A stretch of 64,000 nucleotides of DNA from Flavonifractor sp. An112 (GCF_002161085.1 NZ_NFLU01000003.1:124001-188000), one strand, 5' to 3'. Shown: positions 33,089 to 43,683, counted from the first letter of the stretch. The notes: generated by a model from the letters alone, not told the origin. A program made the numbers and translations.

Positions 33089-34404
33089 ACCGATATCGTA
33101 ATTATATGGATCGCATCTCCGCTCCGGAATCCCTGGCGGACCGGGTGTTGGAGGGAAAGCGGCCCCGTCGGGCCCGTCCCGCTTTGGCGGCGGGCGTTCT
33201 GGCGGCCTGCTGTCTGGTGGCGGCGGCAGGCGGCTGGCAGCTGTGGCAGGGGAGAAGTCTGGCCGGGCCGGACCCCACGGCGGGGGTGGCGGCCACGCCT
33301 GCCGTGACACAGACCATCCCGGAGCGGGGCTATGCCCTGGTGGTGGAGGATGCCTTCGGAGGACAGCCCCACAGCTTCCCCAATGTACCCGGGTATGATT
33401 ACCATTACCCCGACTGTACCGGCTCGGACGTCGTGATAGGCGACTACGCCTATCCGGAGGGGTGGTTCATGGAGCTGTTGTCCGCCCAGGAGATCATCAA
33501 CGTGCTGGGGGGCACCGACCAGGTACCCTGGACATTGGACTGGACCGGCTTCGGCCTGGATGGTACGGTGATCTACGATGGGGAGGGCCAGCCCTGGCGG
33601 ATTGACATCAGCGGCCAGCGGGGGGAGGACACCCTGCGCCTGGAGCTGTGGCCCGGCCGGGAACCCTTCCGTGACCTGGTCTATGACGATGCCAGCGTGG
33701 AGACTGTGGACGGAATGAAGGTGACCACCTATTCCCTCTATTATGACCGGGATGGGGACGACACCAAGGAATACACCTACCATGCCGATTATTTTGACGG
33801 CGCCATAGGGGTGAACTTTACCTGTACCAGCAAAGACGAGGGGATCGCCGCCTGGCTGACCAATCTGGTGGTGGGTCACAAGGGATTTACCGCCGACGGC
33901 CTGACTACCCCCGCCGGCGGGCAGCATATGGACCTGGGTACCGCCCGACTCTACGGCAGCGGGGAGCTGACCCTGGGCGAGGCCTATCAGCAGGAGCTGG
34001 CCGCTTATCTGCCGGACTGGAAGGCCCTGCCCGACGGCTTTACCTTTGAAAGCGCCCACTGGCATTTCGACGAGGTGGAGGACAGTTTGAGCATCCTGTG
34101 GTGCCGGGGATATGACACTGTGAGCGTGAAGGCAGCCCTGCTGCTGGACTCCAACATCGGTGAGCAGCTGGACACGGACGTGCTGCCGGACGAGATCACG
34201 CCCCAGGCAATGGAGCAGCGGTTCGGCCGCTATGTGGACGACGACCTGGGCGATACCCCGGGCTGGCGATACGAATCCTTCACTGTTCACTATTTCCGCA
34301 ACGGGGAACCCACGGTGGCTGTCACCTATAGTATCAAGGGCCTGGACCCGGAGCAGGCCGCCGCCTTTGTGAACAGCTGCCAGGGAGAATGGAGCCTGGA
34401 TTAA
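33085..34404 (+). CDS. membrane-anchored partner of the ECF sigma, anti-sigma-like
   Basis: The product has 439 residues. A short cytosolic N-terminus (1-30, MNRYRNYMDRISAPESLADR) and one membrane helix (about 31-53) precede an extracellular domain of 380 residues with no recognised family. This layout, with translation coupled to the ECF sigma gene, is that of an anti-sigma factor holding the sigma at the membrane. No zinc-binding HxxxCxxC motif is present, so it is not a ZAS-type anti-sigma. The function is inference from context and topology. Confidence 0.68.
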   Translation: MNRYRNYMDRISAPESLADRVLEGKRPRRARPALAAGVLAACCLVAAAGGWQLWQGRSLAGPDPTAGVAATPAVTQTIPERGYALVVEDAFGGQPHSFPNVPGYDYHYPDCTGSDVVIGDYAYPEGWFMELLSAQEIINVLGGTDQVPWTLDWTGFGLDGTVIYDGEGQPWRIDISGQRGEDTLRLELWPGREPFRDLVYDDASVETVDGMKVTTYSLYYDRDGDDTKEYTYHADYFDGAIGVNFTCTSKDEGIAAWLTNLVVGHKGFTADGLTTPAGGQHMDLGTARLYGSGELTLGEAYQQELAAYLPDWKALPDGFTFESAHWHFDEVEDSLSILWCRGYDTVSVKAALLLDSNIGEQLDTDVLPDEITPQAMEQRFGRYVDDDLGDTPGWRYESFTVHYFRNGEPTVAVTYSIKGLDPEQAAAFVNSCQGEWSLD

Positions 34405-34419
34405 GATCTGGAGAAAAGA

Positions 34420-34447
34420 AGCGCCTGCCGCTGCCGCGGCAGGCGCT
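34420..34447. terminator. hairpin between convergent genes
   Basis: AGCGCCTGCCGC and GCGGCAGGCGCT pair across TGCC. The flanking T runs are short and broken on both strands, so termination is probable rather than certain. Confidence 0.65.
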
Positions 34448-34454
34448 GTTCTGT

Positions 34455-35903
34455 TTACGGAAGCACGATGGTGTCCTCCTCCGTGATCCCGGACAGGATC
34501 TCCACATAGTCGCTGCCCCAGAGACCGGTCTCCACGGTGACGGTCTCGGTCTTGCCTTTGCGCAGCACCTGGACGGTGTCGCCGTCCACCGCCTTGACGG
34601 GCACACGGAGGCAATTCTCCTTCCCCTCGGTGAGAATGGACACCGACACGTTCATGCCGTCCCGCAGGCCGTCGGTGTTGTCCAGGGCGATCTCCACGGT
34701 GTAGTCGGTGACGCCGCCGGAGGTGACGCCGGTGTCCTCCACCCGCCGCACCGAGCCGGTGTAGGTGCGCTGCTCCCCGGTGTCGGTGGTGAAGGTGATG
34801 GATACGCTCTGGCCGGTACCCACCCGGTCGATGTACTGCTCGTCAATACTGGCGTGGACGCACAGGGCTTCAGGCTGGGCCAGCACCGCCATGGGGCTGC
34901 CGGCGGAGGCCAGATCCCCTTCCTTGAAAGTGCGGGAGAGGATGACCCCGTCCGCCGGAGCGGTGATGGTGTAGTCCTCCCGCTGGTCCATGAGCTGGGA
35001 GAGGGAGGTCTGGGCGGAGCGGACCTGGAGAGAGGCGTTGGTCACCGCGTTGGTGAGACTGTCGTTTTTCAGGGTGAGAATGGTCTGGCCGGCGGTGACG
35101 CTCTCCCCCTCCTGGATGGACAGGGTAAGCACCTGGCCGGACTGGGCAGAGTAGATGGCCTGCTCGGTGGCGTAGGCGATGGTTCCCGCCTCCATGCACT
35201 GTACGCCATTGACCGACGCCATGGCGGAGGCGCCGCTGGCCAGGGTGCCGGGATTGCGGAAGGAGAACTCCACGTTGACGCCGGTGCGGCTGCCGCTGAG
35301 GGCCACCGGCGTGTCATACACCCGCACCACCGTGCCGGTGAGGGTGTCCGCCATGCCGGGGAAGGAGATCACCGCGGCGCTGCCCGGGGTAAGGGCGGCG
35401 GCATCCTCCAGAGAGAAGGGGACGGTGAGCTTCAGATTGAGGCTGTCCACCACCTGGGCCACCGGTGTGCCGGCGGAGATCATATCGCCCACATGGACGT
35501 TCACCGCCGTCACCGAGCCGGAGGCGTGGGAGACCACCGTCAGGTCGGCGCAGGCGGCCTGGGCCTGGCTGAGGGATGCCTGGGCGCTGTCCACCGACAG
35601 CTGGGCCTGGACGATCTGATCCTCCAGGGCATCGGAGTCAATGGTGTACAGGGTCTGACCTGCCGTTACGGTGTCCCCCTCCTGGAAGGTACACTCCGTC
35701 ACGGTACCGCTGACAGTGGGGACGATGGTATAGTTGTCGGCATAGGTCACAGTGCCGGTATCCTCCACCCGGTACTCCACCGGGCCGGTATCAGGCTGGA
35801 CGGTGCGATACTCGTCCTGGCCGGAGCCGGAGCAGCCGCTTAGCAGAAGCAGGCCCAGCACAGACAGAAGAGCCGTGCCCCGCCGCCAATACACAACTTT
35901 CAT
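34455..35903 (-). CDS. lipoprotein HlyD/MacA-type adaptor
   Basis: The product has 482 residues. The signal has a lipobox (LLLLSGCSG), so the mature protein is a lipoprotein. Two lipoyl-like halves (TVSGTVTECTFQEGDTVTAG and TAPADGVILSRTFKEGDLASAG) flank a coiled-coil hairpin region (95-125, 280-300). The beta-barrel follows and the C-terminal domain reads NCLRVPVKAVDGDTVQVL. It would be the outer partner of the ABC permease encoded upstream. GGGGGTG precedes the ATG. It is third in a minus-strand operon ATPase-permease-adaptor. Confidence 0.82.
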   Translation of the reverse strand: MKVVYWRRGTALLSVLGLLLLSGCSGSGQDEYRTVQPDTGPVEYRVEDTGTVTYADNYTIVPTVSGTVTECTFQEGDTVTAGQTLYTIDSDALEDQIVQAQLSVDSAQASLSQAQAACADLTVVSHASGSVTAVNVHVGDMISAGTPVAQVVDSLNLKLTVPFSLEDAAALTPGSAAVISFPGMADTLTGTVVRVYDTPVALSGSRTGVNVEFSFRNPGTLASGASAMASVNGVQCMEAGTIAYATEQAIYSAQSGQVLTLSIQEGESVTAGQTILTLKNDSLTNAVTNASLQVRSAQTSLSQLMDQREDYTITAPADGVILSRTFKEGDLASAGSPMAVLAQPEALCVHASIDEQYIDRVGTGQSVSITFTTDTGEQRTYTGSVRRVEDTGVTSGGVTDYTVEIALDNTDGLRDGMNVSVSILTEGKENCLRVPVKAVDGDTVQVLRKGKTETVTVETGLWGSDYVEILSGITEEDTIVLP

Positions 35904-35921
35904 AAGAAACACCCCCGTGTG

Positions 35922-38231
35922 CTATTCCACGCTTTTCAGTGCGCCCAGCATATCGATCTCCCGCATTTTTCGCCCGATGATCACATTGACGCCCAGGGCG
36001 AAGATCATGGTGACCGCGCATGACAGGCCGATGGCCATGGGGGTGATGATCACCTCCAGAGGCATGGCGGTGATGGAGAGGATCAGGAACCGATCCAGGG
36101 CAATGCCCAGAGGAATGCCGCACAGGATACCGGCCCCGGCGAAAATCAGGTTTTCGCTCAGCTGCAATTTCTTGATCTCTTTTTCGTAGAAGCCCAGAAC
36201 CATCAGAGTGGCCAGGCTGCGGATCTGTTCATAGAAGCTCATGATGCCTAAGTTATAGATGACGATGCAGGCCAGCCCGCCGCCAAACAGAATGAGGATG
36301 TACACCACCATGGAGGTGTTGGTCATCTTCTCCACCGCGGCAGCAGTCACTGCCTCCCGGCTCTGCCAGCCGTCCACAAAGTCGTACCGGTCCAGTTCTG
36401 TTTCCAGTGCGGCGGCATCCTGGGTGGTGAGATAGGCGGTGGTGGGCGTATAGGACTTGCCCAGCTCCCGCCACAGACTGCGGCTGATATAGGCGCCGCT
36501 GACGCACCGGTTGATCTCTGCGACCCTTAACCTGTAGTAATGGTTGTCGCCGGTAAAACGAAGGGTAATGATATCGCCCTCCTCCACCCCCAGATCGTCA
36601 GCCAGCAGCTTTTCCAGCACAACCCCGTCCTCCGGCAGGGTGAGGGACCCGGTGGCATAGGGATCATACAGGTGAAGGGAGACGGTATCCTCGGTCACCG
36701 TCAAAGTGGAGGTGGTCCGCTGATCGTCGGTATACATCCAACAGGCGGTGGTCATCTCCAGTTCTGCCCCGGTGACGCCGGGGGCGTTGGTCAACCGGCT
36801 GTACTGGGCCTCGGTGACTGAGCTGTTCAGACTGGCCATTACGTCATACTTGTTTTGATTTTTGGCCAGGGCATCGGAGTAGGCATCCATGGAGTCCTTG
36901 ATGGCAAAGGCCATGAACACCAGGGCCATGCAGAAGGCGATACCCACCACACAGGTGAGCATCCGCACCTTGTTGCGGAAGGTGTTGCGGATGATGTACT
37001 TGCTGTTAAAGCCCAGCCGCCGCCACAGAGGACCCACCCGTTCCAACAGAACGGTCTTGGCGTTTTTGGGGGGCTTGGGGCGCATACACTGGGCGGGACT
37101 TTCCTTTAACAGGGAGCGGGCCACCAGCCAGGCGCTGCCCAGGCAGCACAGGGCGGTAAGACCTGCCGCCTGGCCCCAGGCGGAGAAATCGTGGACAATG
37201 GTGTAGGGGGGCAGGTCGCAGCCGGTGGCAATGGTCCACACGATAAGCTGGGAGATGTATTTGCCCAGCAACGCGCCAATGGGAAAGCCCACGATGACCA
37301 CCAATAGGGCGTGGAGCAGGTAGTAGATCATGATCGTGCGGTCATCATAGCCCAGCGCCTTGAAGGTACCAATGTCCATACGGGCATTTTCAATGAGTCG
37401 GTTCATGGTGCTCACCATCATCAGCACCGCGCACAGGAAAAACAGGGTGGGGAAGAAGGTGAGGATGGGTACCAGGTTGTCTTTGCCTTCCATCAGGGAG
37501 TAGGCGGGCTGGTTGTCCTTCAGCGCCAGGATGTTGACCACTTTGTTGCCCAGCGCATCATCGATGGCTTCCCGGATGGCAGAGGCGGGAATGTCATCGG
37601 CGGTGGTGATACAGATCTGGGTATATTGATTGGCTCCCATCACCCCGCTGAGGACCTCCTCGTCCACATAGGCGAAGGCGAAACGGGACAAGTCGGGGGA
37701 GGGATTGGTGGCGTTGATGTTGTAGAGGCATTCCGGGTCCTTGCCCACACCGCAGATCTGGAGCCGCAGGTGGATTCCAAGGCCGGTGAGGGTGATCTCG
37801 TACCAGTCACCCACCTCCAGACCGTGGGCGGCTGCGTACTGGTCGCTGAGGAAGATTTCCCGGCTGTTTTGGGGCAGGGAGCCTTCCACAATATAAGGAG
37901 TATTGATGGAAAAATTGGCCACACCGTAGAGGGTGAGGGTCAGATCGCTGTCATAGCGGTCCTCGGCATCCAGCACCACCCGGGGCTGCACACCGGTAAT
38001 GCCCGCAATGGACGACAGATCCCGGCAGTCCCCCTGATCCAGGCCGGCACCGGAGATCCAGTAATCGGCCACATTTTGGGTGTCGTAGTAGTCGCCCATC
38101 AGCCGGTCTACATTGTAAATGATGCCGCTGAGGCCGGTATACACCACCACGGCGATCATGGTGATGATGCTCACCGAGATCAGCCGGGAGGCGGTGCGCC
38201 GCAGGTCGCGGAAAAAGTTTTTCCAGATCAT
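35922..38231 (-). CDS. large FtsX-type ABC permease
   Basis: The product has 769 residues. An N-terminal membrane helix (residues 16-37) precedes an extracellular domain. There follow two FtsX-like four-helix units, around residues 270-380 (SLMEGKDNLVPILTFFPTLF, then MNRLIENARMDIGTFKALGY) and 650-765 (VYILILFGGGLACIVIYNLG, then LSENLIFAGAGI). It resembles the macrolide/lipoprotein export permeases with tandem FtsX domains. The ATPase stop is one base before its start, and GGAGTGGTAGC is the Shine-Dalgarno region inside the ATPase gene. Confidence 0.85.
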   Translation of the reverse strand: MIWKNFFRDLRRTASRLISVSIITMIAVVVYTGLSGIIYNVDRLMGDYYDTQNVADYWISGAGLDQGDCRDLSSIAGITGVQPRVVLDAEDRYDSDLTLTLYGVANFSINTPYIVEGSLPQNSREIFLSDQYAAAHGLEVGDWYEITLTGLGIHLRLQICGVGKDPECLYNINATNPSPDLSRFAFAYVDEEVLSGVMGANQYTQICITTADDIPASAIREAIDDALGNKVVNILALKDNQPAYSLMEGKDNLVPILTFFPTLFFLCAVLMMVSTMNRLIENARMDIGTFKALGYDDRTIMIYYLLHALLVVIVGFPIGALLGKYISQLIVWTIATGCDLPPYTIVHDFSAWGQAAGLTALCCLGSAWLVARSLLKESPAQCMRPKPPKNAKTVLLERVGPLWRRLGFNSKYIIRNTFRNKVRMLTCVVGIAFCMALVFMAFAIKDSMDAYSDALAKNQNKYDVMASLNSSVTEAQYSRLTNAPGVTGAELEMTTACWMYTDDQRTTSTLTVTEDTVSLHLYDPYATGSLTLPEDGVVLEKLLADDLGVEEGDIITLRFTGDNHYYRLRVAEINRCVSGAYISRSLWRELGKSYTPTTAYLTTQDAAALETELDRYDFVDGWQSREAVTAAAVEKMTNTSMVVYILILFGGGLACIVIYNLGIMSFYEQIRSLATLMVLGFYEKEIKKLQLSENLIFAGAGILCGIPLGIALDRFLILSITAMPLEVIITPMAIGLSCAVTMIFALGVNVIIGRKMREIDMLGALKSVE

Positions 38232-38232
38232 G

Positions 38233-38934
38233 CTACCACTCCAGTTCCTGTACGGGCACCGGGTTGGGATTCTCTTCAAAGGATTCGATCTTGCCGCTCT
38301 TCATGCGGATCAGTACGTCGGCGGTAGGAGCCAGAGCGCCGTTGTGGGTGACCACTACCACCGTCTTTTTGCTCTGCTTGCACAGGTCGTACAGCAGGGC
38401 CAGGATGGATTTGCCTGTCACATAATCCAGGGCACCGGTGGGCTCGTCGCACAGCAGCACATCGGGATTTTTGGCCAGGGCACGGGCGATGGCGCCCCGC
38501 TGCTGCTCGCCGCCGGAGCACTGGGCGGGGAAATTCCGCCGCCGCTCGTCCAGACCCACCATACGCAGTACCTCCCGAGTGTCCAGAGGGTTGGGGCAGA
38601 TCTGGCTGGCCAGTTCCACATTTTCCTCCACGGTCAGGTTAGGCATCAGGTTGTAGAACTGGAACACAAAGCCGATGCTCTCCCGGCGGTACTGGGTGAG
38701 CTGCTTCTTGTTGAACCCGGAGATCTCTTTCTCGTTGACAAAGACCTTGCCGCCGGTGGGGGAGTCCATGCCGCCCAAAATGTTGAGGACCGTGGATTTA
38801 CCGGCGCCGCTAGCCCCCAGAATAATGGTGTATTTGCCCTCGGGGATGGTAAAGCTGATGTCGTCCACCGCTTTGATCACCGTTTTGCCCATGATATATT
38901 CCCGGGACACGTGCTCCAGCCGAACGCCTGCCAT
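38233..38934 (-). CDS. ABC ATPase of an FtsX-type export system
   Basis: The product has 233 residues with Walker [11 protein letters not shown]-loop [10 protein letters not shown], signature [14 protein letters not shown], Walker [13 protein letters not shown] and switch VVVTHN. The signature Cys-Ser at the start is slightly unusual (usually LSGG). It is the first gene of the ATPase-permease-adaptor operon and lies 1 base before the permease. Export of a peptide, lipid or antimicrobial is likely; the substrate is unknown. Confidence 0.9.
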   Translation of the reverse strand: MAGVRLEHVSREYIMGKTVIKAVDDISFTIPEGKYTIILGASGAGKSTVLNILGGMDSPTGGKVFVNEKEISGFNKKQLTQYRRESIGFVFQFYNLMPNLTVEENVELASQICPNPLDTREVLRMVGLDERRRNFPAQCSGGEQQRGAIARALAKNPDVLLCDEPTGALDYVTGKSILALLYDLCKQSKKTVVVVTHNGALAPTADVLIRMKSGKIESFEENPNPVPVQELEW

Positions 38935-39067
38935 AGGGACGACACCTCCCTGAAATTGGTTAAAAAATACGGATATCGGTGGAATTAGAGAAATTATTTG
39001 TGCTATTATGCTATATTATAACACGGCATATTTGCTTTCTCAATCCCTGGGGGAAAGGCTGAATAAA

Positions 39068-39105
39068 AAATCATCTGCGGTTTCCGAAGTAACCGCAGAT
39101 GATTT
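39068..39105 (-). terminator. terminator of the M18 peptidase gene
   Basis: AAATCATCTGCGGTT and its complement flank an 8-base loop, and the minus-strand sequence continues with TTTTTTA. It ends the peptidase gene and contains its stop-side sequence. Confidence 0.8.
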
Positions 39106-39109
39106 GGTA

Positions 39110-40411
39110 TTATGCAAATTGATAGATGCCGTCGGCGATGGGCGCAAAGCCGGCCTGGAAGAAGGCGGCGCAGGCTTTGGCCATATAGGCCGGGTCCTGA
39201 CTGCCGGCGGTCTCCACGGCAGAGTGCATGGCCAGCTGGGCCATGCCGATGTCCACCATGGGGATGCTGACGGCCTGGCTGAGCAGATTGCCCAGGGTGG
39301 AGCCGCCGGGCTCGTCGGCCCGGTTGGCAAAGATCTGCACCGGCACTCCGGCCTGCTGGCAGACGGCTTTGAACAGACCGGCGGTGAGGCCGGTGGTGGT
39401 GTATTTCTGGTTGGCGGACAGCTTGATGACCACGCCGCCGTTGGGGTAGACCTTGTTGGCGGGATCGGCCTTCTCGGTGAAGTTGGGGTGGACGGCGTGG
39501 CCATTGTCGGCGCTGAGGAGCATACTGCCGGTCAGAGCCTGCCGCACCTGCTGGTCGTCCAGCTTCAGGACATGGGCAATGCGGGAGAGCACATCGGGCA
39601 GGAAGGAGCTGAGGGCTCCCTGCCGGGTGCCGCTGCCCACCTCCTCGTTGTCAAAAAGACAGTAGACCTGACCCAGCTTGTCCTGAGGGGCGGCGGTGAG
39701 CAGGCCCTCCAGGGTGGCGTAGGCGCAGCCCAGATCGTCAATGCGGGGGGCCTGGAACAGCTCCCCGGCGGGGCCCAGCACCACTGGCTGCTGCCGGGGG
39801 CAGAGGGTGAGATCGTTAGAGAGAATGTCCTCGGGATTCACGTTCAGCTCCTGGGCCACCAGATGGGTGAGGGAGGGGCTGCCCGCCAGGCCGTACAGGG
39901 GCTGCATATCCTTCTGGGCGTTGTAGTCATGGCCCCGGTTCACATCCCGCTGCTGATGGATGGCCAGGCTGGGGATGGTGAGCAGGTCCCGGTCCAGGTA
40001 GACCAGACGGCTCTCCACGCCCTGGGCGGTTTTGACAATGGCCCGGCCTGCCACAGTGAGGGGCCGGTCCAGCCAGGAGGCGCAGTTCATGCCGCCGTAG
40101 CCCTCAGCAGACAGGCGGAGGTAGCGCTTGTCCCCCTCCAGCACGTCGCCCTTAATATAAAAGGTGGGGGAGTCGCTGTGGGCGGCAGTCATCCGCCAGC
40201 CGGTGAGAGCGGTTTTAGGCAGCCGGAAGGCGATGAGGCTGCTCTGGTTGCGGGTGGTGTAATAGCCTTTGCCCCACTCCAGGGTCCAGGACGCGCACTC
40301 CTCCAGGCGAGTGAAGCCGGCCTCCTCCAGCAGGGCGGCGGCGCTGCCCACGGCGTGGTAGGGGCTGGGGCTGCGGGAAATAAAATTCATCAGTTGATGC
40401 AGGGTATCCAT
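39110..40411 (-). CDS. M18-family aspartyl aminopeptidase
   Basis: The product has 433 residues. The M18 zinc ligands are visible in TAAHSDSPTF, LFDNEEVGSGT, APRIDDLGCAY and SADNGHAVHPN. It removes N-terminal acidic residues from peptides in the cytoplasm. Start: ATG at 40411 with AGGAGG 9 bases upstream. The gene lies alone, with tRNA-Leu upstream on the same strand; ApeA/ApeB nomenclature cannot be settled from this window. Confidence 0.92.
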   Translation of the reverse strand: MDTLHQLMNFISRSPSPYHAVGSAAALLEEAGFTRLEECASWTLEWGKGYYTTRNQSSLIAFRLPKTALTGWRMTAAHSDSPTFYIKGDVLEGDKRYLRLSAEGYGGMNCASWLDRPLTVAGRAIVKTAQGVESRLVYLDRDLLTIPSLAIHQQRDVNRGHDYNAQKDMQPLYGLAGSPSLTHLVAQELNVNPEDILSNDLTLCPRQQPVVLGPAGELFQAPRIDDLGCAYATLEGLLTAAPQDKLGQVYCLFDNEEVGSGTRQGALSSFLPDVLSRIAHVLKLDDQQVRQALTGSMLLSADNGHAVHPNFTEKADPANKVYPNGGVVIKLSANQKYTTTGLTAGLFKAVCQQAGVPVQIFANRADEPGGSTLGNLLSQAVSIPMVDIGMAQLAMHSAVETAGSQDPAYMAKACAAFFQAGFAPIADGIYQFA

Positions 40412-40450
40412 ATTTGGTAACCTCCTGGGTGAAAGATCCAAAGATATGAT

Positions 40451-40481
40451 AAAAAGCCGCGAACGTGGCAACGTCCGCGGC
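40451..40481 (-). terminator. terminator after tRNA-Leu
   Basis: On the minus strand GCCGCGGACGT pairs with ACGTTCGCGGC across TGCC with one G-T pair, followed by five T. It lies 5 bases after the tRNA 3' end. Confidence 0.85.
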
Positions 40482-40485
40482 AGCG

Positions 40486-40570
40486 TGGTGCGGGCATGGG
40501 GACTCGAACCCCAACGCCGTGAAGCACGAGAACCTAAATCTCGCATGTCTACCAATTCCATCATGCCCGC
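40486..40570 (-). tRNA. tRNA-Leu (UAG)
   Basis: The 85-base sequence on the minus strand folds as a cloverleaf with acceptor stem GCGGGCA/TGCCCGC, a D-arm with TGGTAGACA, an anticodon stem CGAGA/TCTCG and loop TTTAGGT, and a T-arm with GGTTCGAGTCC. The anticodon is UAG (leucine, CUA codons). CCA is encoded. The variable arm (TGCTTCACGGCG) is of type II length as expected for leucine. Confidence 0.97.
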
Positions 40571-40691
40571 CTGTTGTGTCCACTAGTTTAGCATCCGTGA
40601 GGGAAAATGTCAATTCCGACAGGGGGTTGCGGCAGGGACAGGAAGGCATTATAATGAAATGGCATATGCAGCCCAAAGGAGGAACCATACC

Positions 40692-41531
40692 ATGGAAATT
40701 GCACCCCGGATTGCTGCCATACAGGATATTTCGGGCTTTGGCCGCTGCTCATTGACGGTGGTGCTGCCGGTGCTGTCCGCTATGGGCAGCCAGTGCTGCC
40801 CCCTGCTTACCGCCAGCCTCTCTGCCCATACCGCCTTCCCGCCCAGCGATAAAGCCACCTTTCTGGACCTGACCGGCCAGATGGAGGGGACCACAGCCCA
40901 TTGGGCCGAGCTGGGCGTGACCTTTGACGCCATCTACAGCGGTTTCCTGGGTTCAGCGGACCAGATCCGGATCATTGAGAGATTCTATCAGCAGTTCCGG
41001 GGAGAACACACCCGGGTGCTGGTGGACCCGGTGATGGGAGACCACGGCAAGCCCTACCGCACCTGTACCCCAGACCTGTGCGCTAAAATGCGTCAGCTGG
41101 CTGACCAGGCCGACTGCATCACCCCCAACTGGACCGAGGCCGCCCTGCTGCTGGACGAGGACTACGCCAACCGTCCCACGGAGGAGACGGGCATCCGGAA
41201 CTGGTTGGAGCGGCTGAGTCTAGACGGCAAACGTTCGGTGGTGCTCACCGGTGTGAGCCTGACGGAGGGACAGATTGGTGCGGGCTATTTTGACCGCATC
41301 ACCGGCACCACCGGCTTTGCCATGGCCCACCAGGAGCCCGCCCATTTCCCCGGCACCGGTGACCTCTTTGCCAGCGTGCTGCTGGGGGCGCTGATGCGGG
41401 GAGACGAGCTGCCCGGATCGGTGCGGCAGGCGGTGGACTTTGTCCAGCGCTGCGTGGCTTGCACCCTGGAGGTGGGTACCCCGCCTCTGGAGGGGGTTCA
41501 GTTTGAGCCCCTGCTGAAGGAACTGGTGTAA
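40692..41531 (+). CDS. pyridoxal/pyridoxamine kinase
   Basis: The product has 279 residues. The PdxY/PdxK features are IAAIQDISGFGRCSLTV at the N-terminus, VDPVMGDHG, the TPNWTEAA segment and the catalytic FPGTGDLF with Asp 236-ish. It phosphorylates vitamin B6 vitamers with ATP to make PLP. AAAGGAGG precedes the ATG at 40692. It stands alone, divergent from the tRNA gene, and shares a bidirectional terminator with gapA. Confidence 0.9.
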   Translation: MEIAPRIAAIQDISGFGRCSLTVVLPVLSAMGSQCCPLLTASLSAHTAFPPSDKATFLDLTGQMEGTTAHWAELGVTFDAIYSGFLGSADQIRIIERFYQQFRGEHTRVLVDPVMGDHGKPYRTCTPDLCAKMRQLADQADCITPNWTEAALLLDEDYANRPTEETGIRNWLERLSLDGKRSVVLTGVSLTEGQIGAGYFDRITGTTGFAMAHQEPAHFPGTGDLFASVLLGALMRGDELPGSVRQAVDFVQRCVACTLEVGTPPLEGVQFEPLLKELV

Positions 41532-41560
41532 ACGCCGCCTAATATCAGAGAGATAAACAT

Positions 41561-41596
41561 AAAAAAGGGACGCTGCTGATGCAGCGTCCCTTTTTT
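41561..41596. terminator. bidirectional terminator
   Basis: AAAAAAGGGACGCTGC and its complement are separated by TGAT, between convergent pdxY-like and gap genes. Confidence 0.92.
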
Positions 41597-41609
41597 GGAT
41601 TCAAGTAAC

Positions 41610-42683
<1,074 letters not shown>

Positions 42684-42805
42684 TTATAGACTAATCTGCC
42701 GGGAATGAAAAGAGGAAAAATGCAAAACTTACTGGGGAAACTGTATAAATTTATATGGCGGTTATCGGTAAACGTGGCGGTTTCGATGTAATACGACCGT
42801 ATTCC

Positions 42806-42834
42806 TTGAGATTCGACAAAATATTTGCTATACT
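42806..42834 (+). promoter_or_regulatory. promoter of the kinase-like gene
   Basis: TTGAGA and TATACT are separated by 17 bases, 48 bases before the start codon at 42883. Confidence 0.55.
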
Positions 42835-42882
42835 GACTTTGACTTTACCGTGTTTTGGGAGCTGAGAGGAGGAGGGAGGCCC

Positions 42883-43674
42883 ATGGAGCCTGTTTCCGAG
42901 GATCTGGGGCTGCTGCTGGTGGAGCAGTTCCGGGAGCAGATGAACAATCTGGCGGCGGCGGTGCAGCTGCTGACGCCGGTGGTACAGGAGAAGGGAGGGC
43001 GCCAATGTGAGCCCTACCTGGCCATCCTCCACCAGAGTATGTACCGCATGATGCGGATGCTGGGCAATCTGGAATATCTCCAGCTGCCGGAGGACGAATT
43101 GACAGTGACCCGGACCAGTCTGGACCTTGCCGGGCTGTGCCGCGGCCTTGGAGAGCAGGTGGCTTCCCTGGCGGGACAGGCGGGCCTGGAGTTCTCTTAT
43201 GAGGAGGAGCGGGGCAGTCTCATCACCACCGGGGACGGCCCCCAGCTGCGGCGGATGCTGCTGGGCCTCATTTCCAATGCCTTTCGGGCGGCCGGAAAAG
43301 GGGGGCATACCGGACTGCGCCTGGCGGTGCGCCAGGACCGGGCGGTGCTTACCGTGTGGGACGACGGCCCCGGATTGCTGCCGCCGGAGGAGGAGAAAGA
43401 GCAGGAGCTGCTCCACCGGCCCGACGGCCTGGGCCTTGGCCTGCGGGTGGCCCGGCGGATCGCCGCCCTCCACGGCGGGGCTATCGTATTTGAGCAGCGG
43501 GAGGACCGGGGGTCCCGGGCGGTGGTCTCTCTGCCCATCCGGCCGCCGGAGGGGGGCGCGGTGCTGCGTACCCCGCGGACAGACTGGGATCGGTCGGGTG
43601 GTTTCTCCGATCTGATGGTGGAGCTGTCCGCCGTATTGCCCTACGAGGCTTTTTTACCCGCTGACCTGGAGTAA
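42883..43674 (+). CDS. soluble histidine-kinase-like ATPase lacking the phospho-acceptor His
   Basis: The product has 263 residues and no membrane segment. The C-terminal ATPase domain is complete: N-box LISNAFRAAGKGG, G1 WDDGPGL, G2 DGLGLGLRVARRIAALHGG. The N-terminal helical hairpin resembles HisKA (EQFREQMNNLAAAVQLL, YRMMRMLGNL) but the usual His is missing; the only His in the hairpin is 50, in the second helix. It may bind ATP to modulate a partner rather than phosphorylate a regulator. GGAGGGAGG precedes the ATG. No response regulator is adjacent. Confidence 0.7.
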   Translation: MEPVSEDLGLLLVEQFREQMNNLAAAVQLLTPVVQEKGGRQCEPYLAILHQSMYRMMRMLGNLEYLQLPEDELTVTRTSLDLAGLCRGLGEQVASLAGQAGLEFSYEEERGSLITTGDGPQLRRMLLGLISNAFRAAGKGGHTGLRLAVRQDRAVLTVWDDGPGLLPPEEEKEQELLHRPDGLGLGLRVARRIAALHGGAIVFEQREDRGSRAVVSLPIRPPEGGAVLRTPRTDWDRSGGFSDLMVELSAVLPYEAFLPADLE

Positions 43675-43683
43675 GATACAAAT

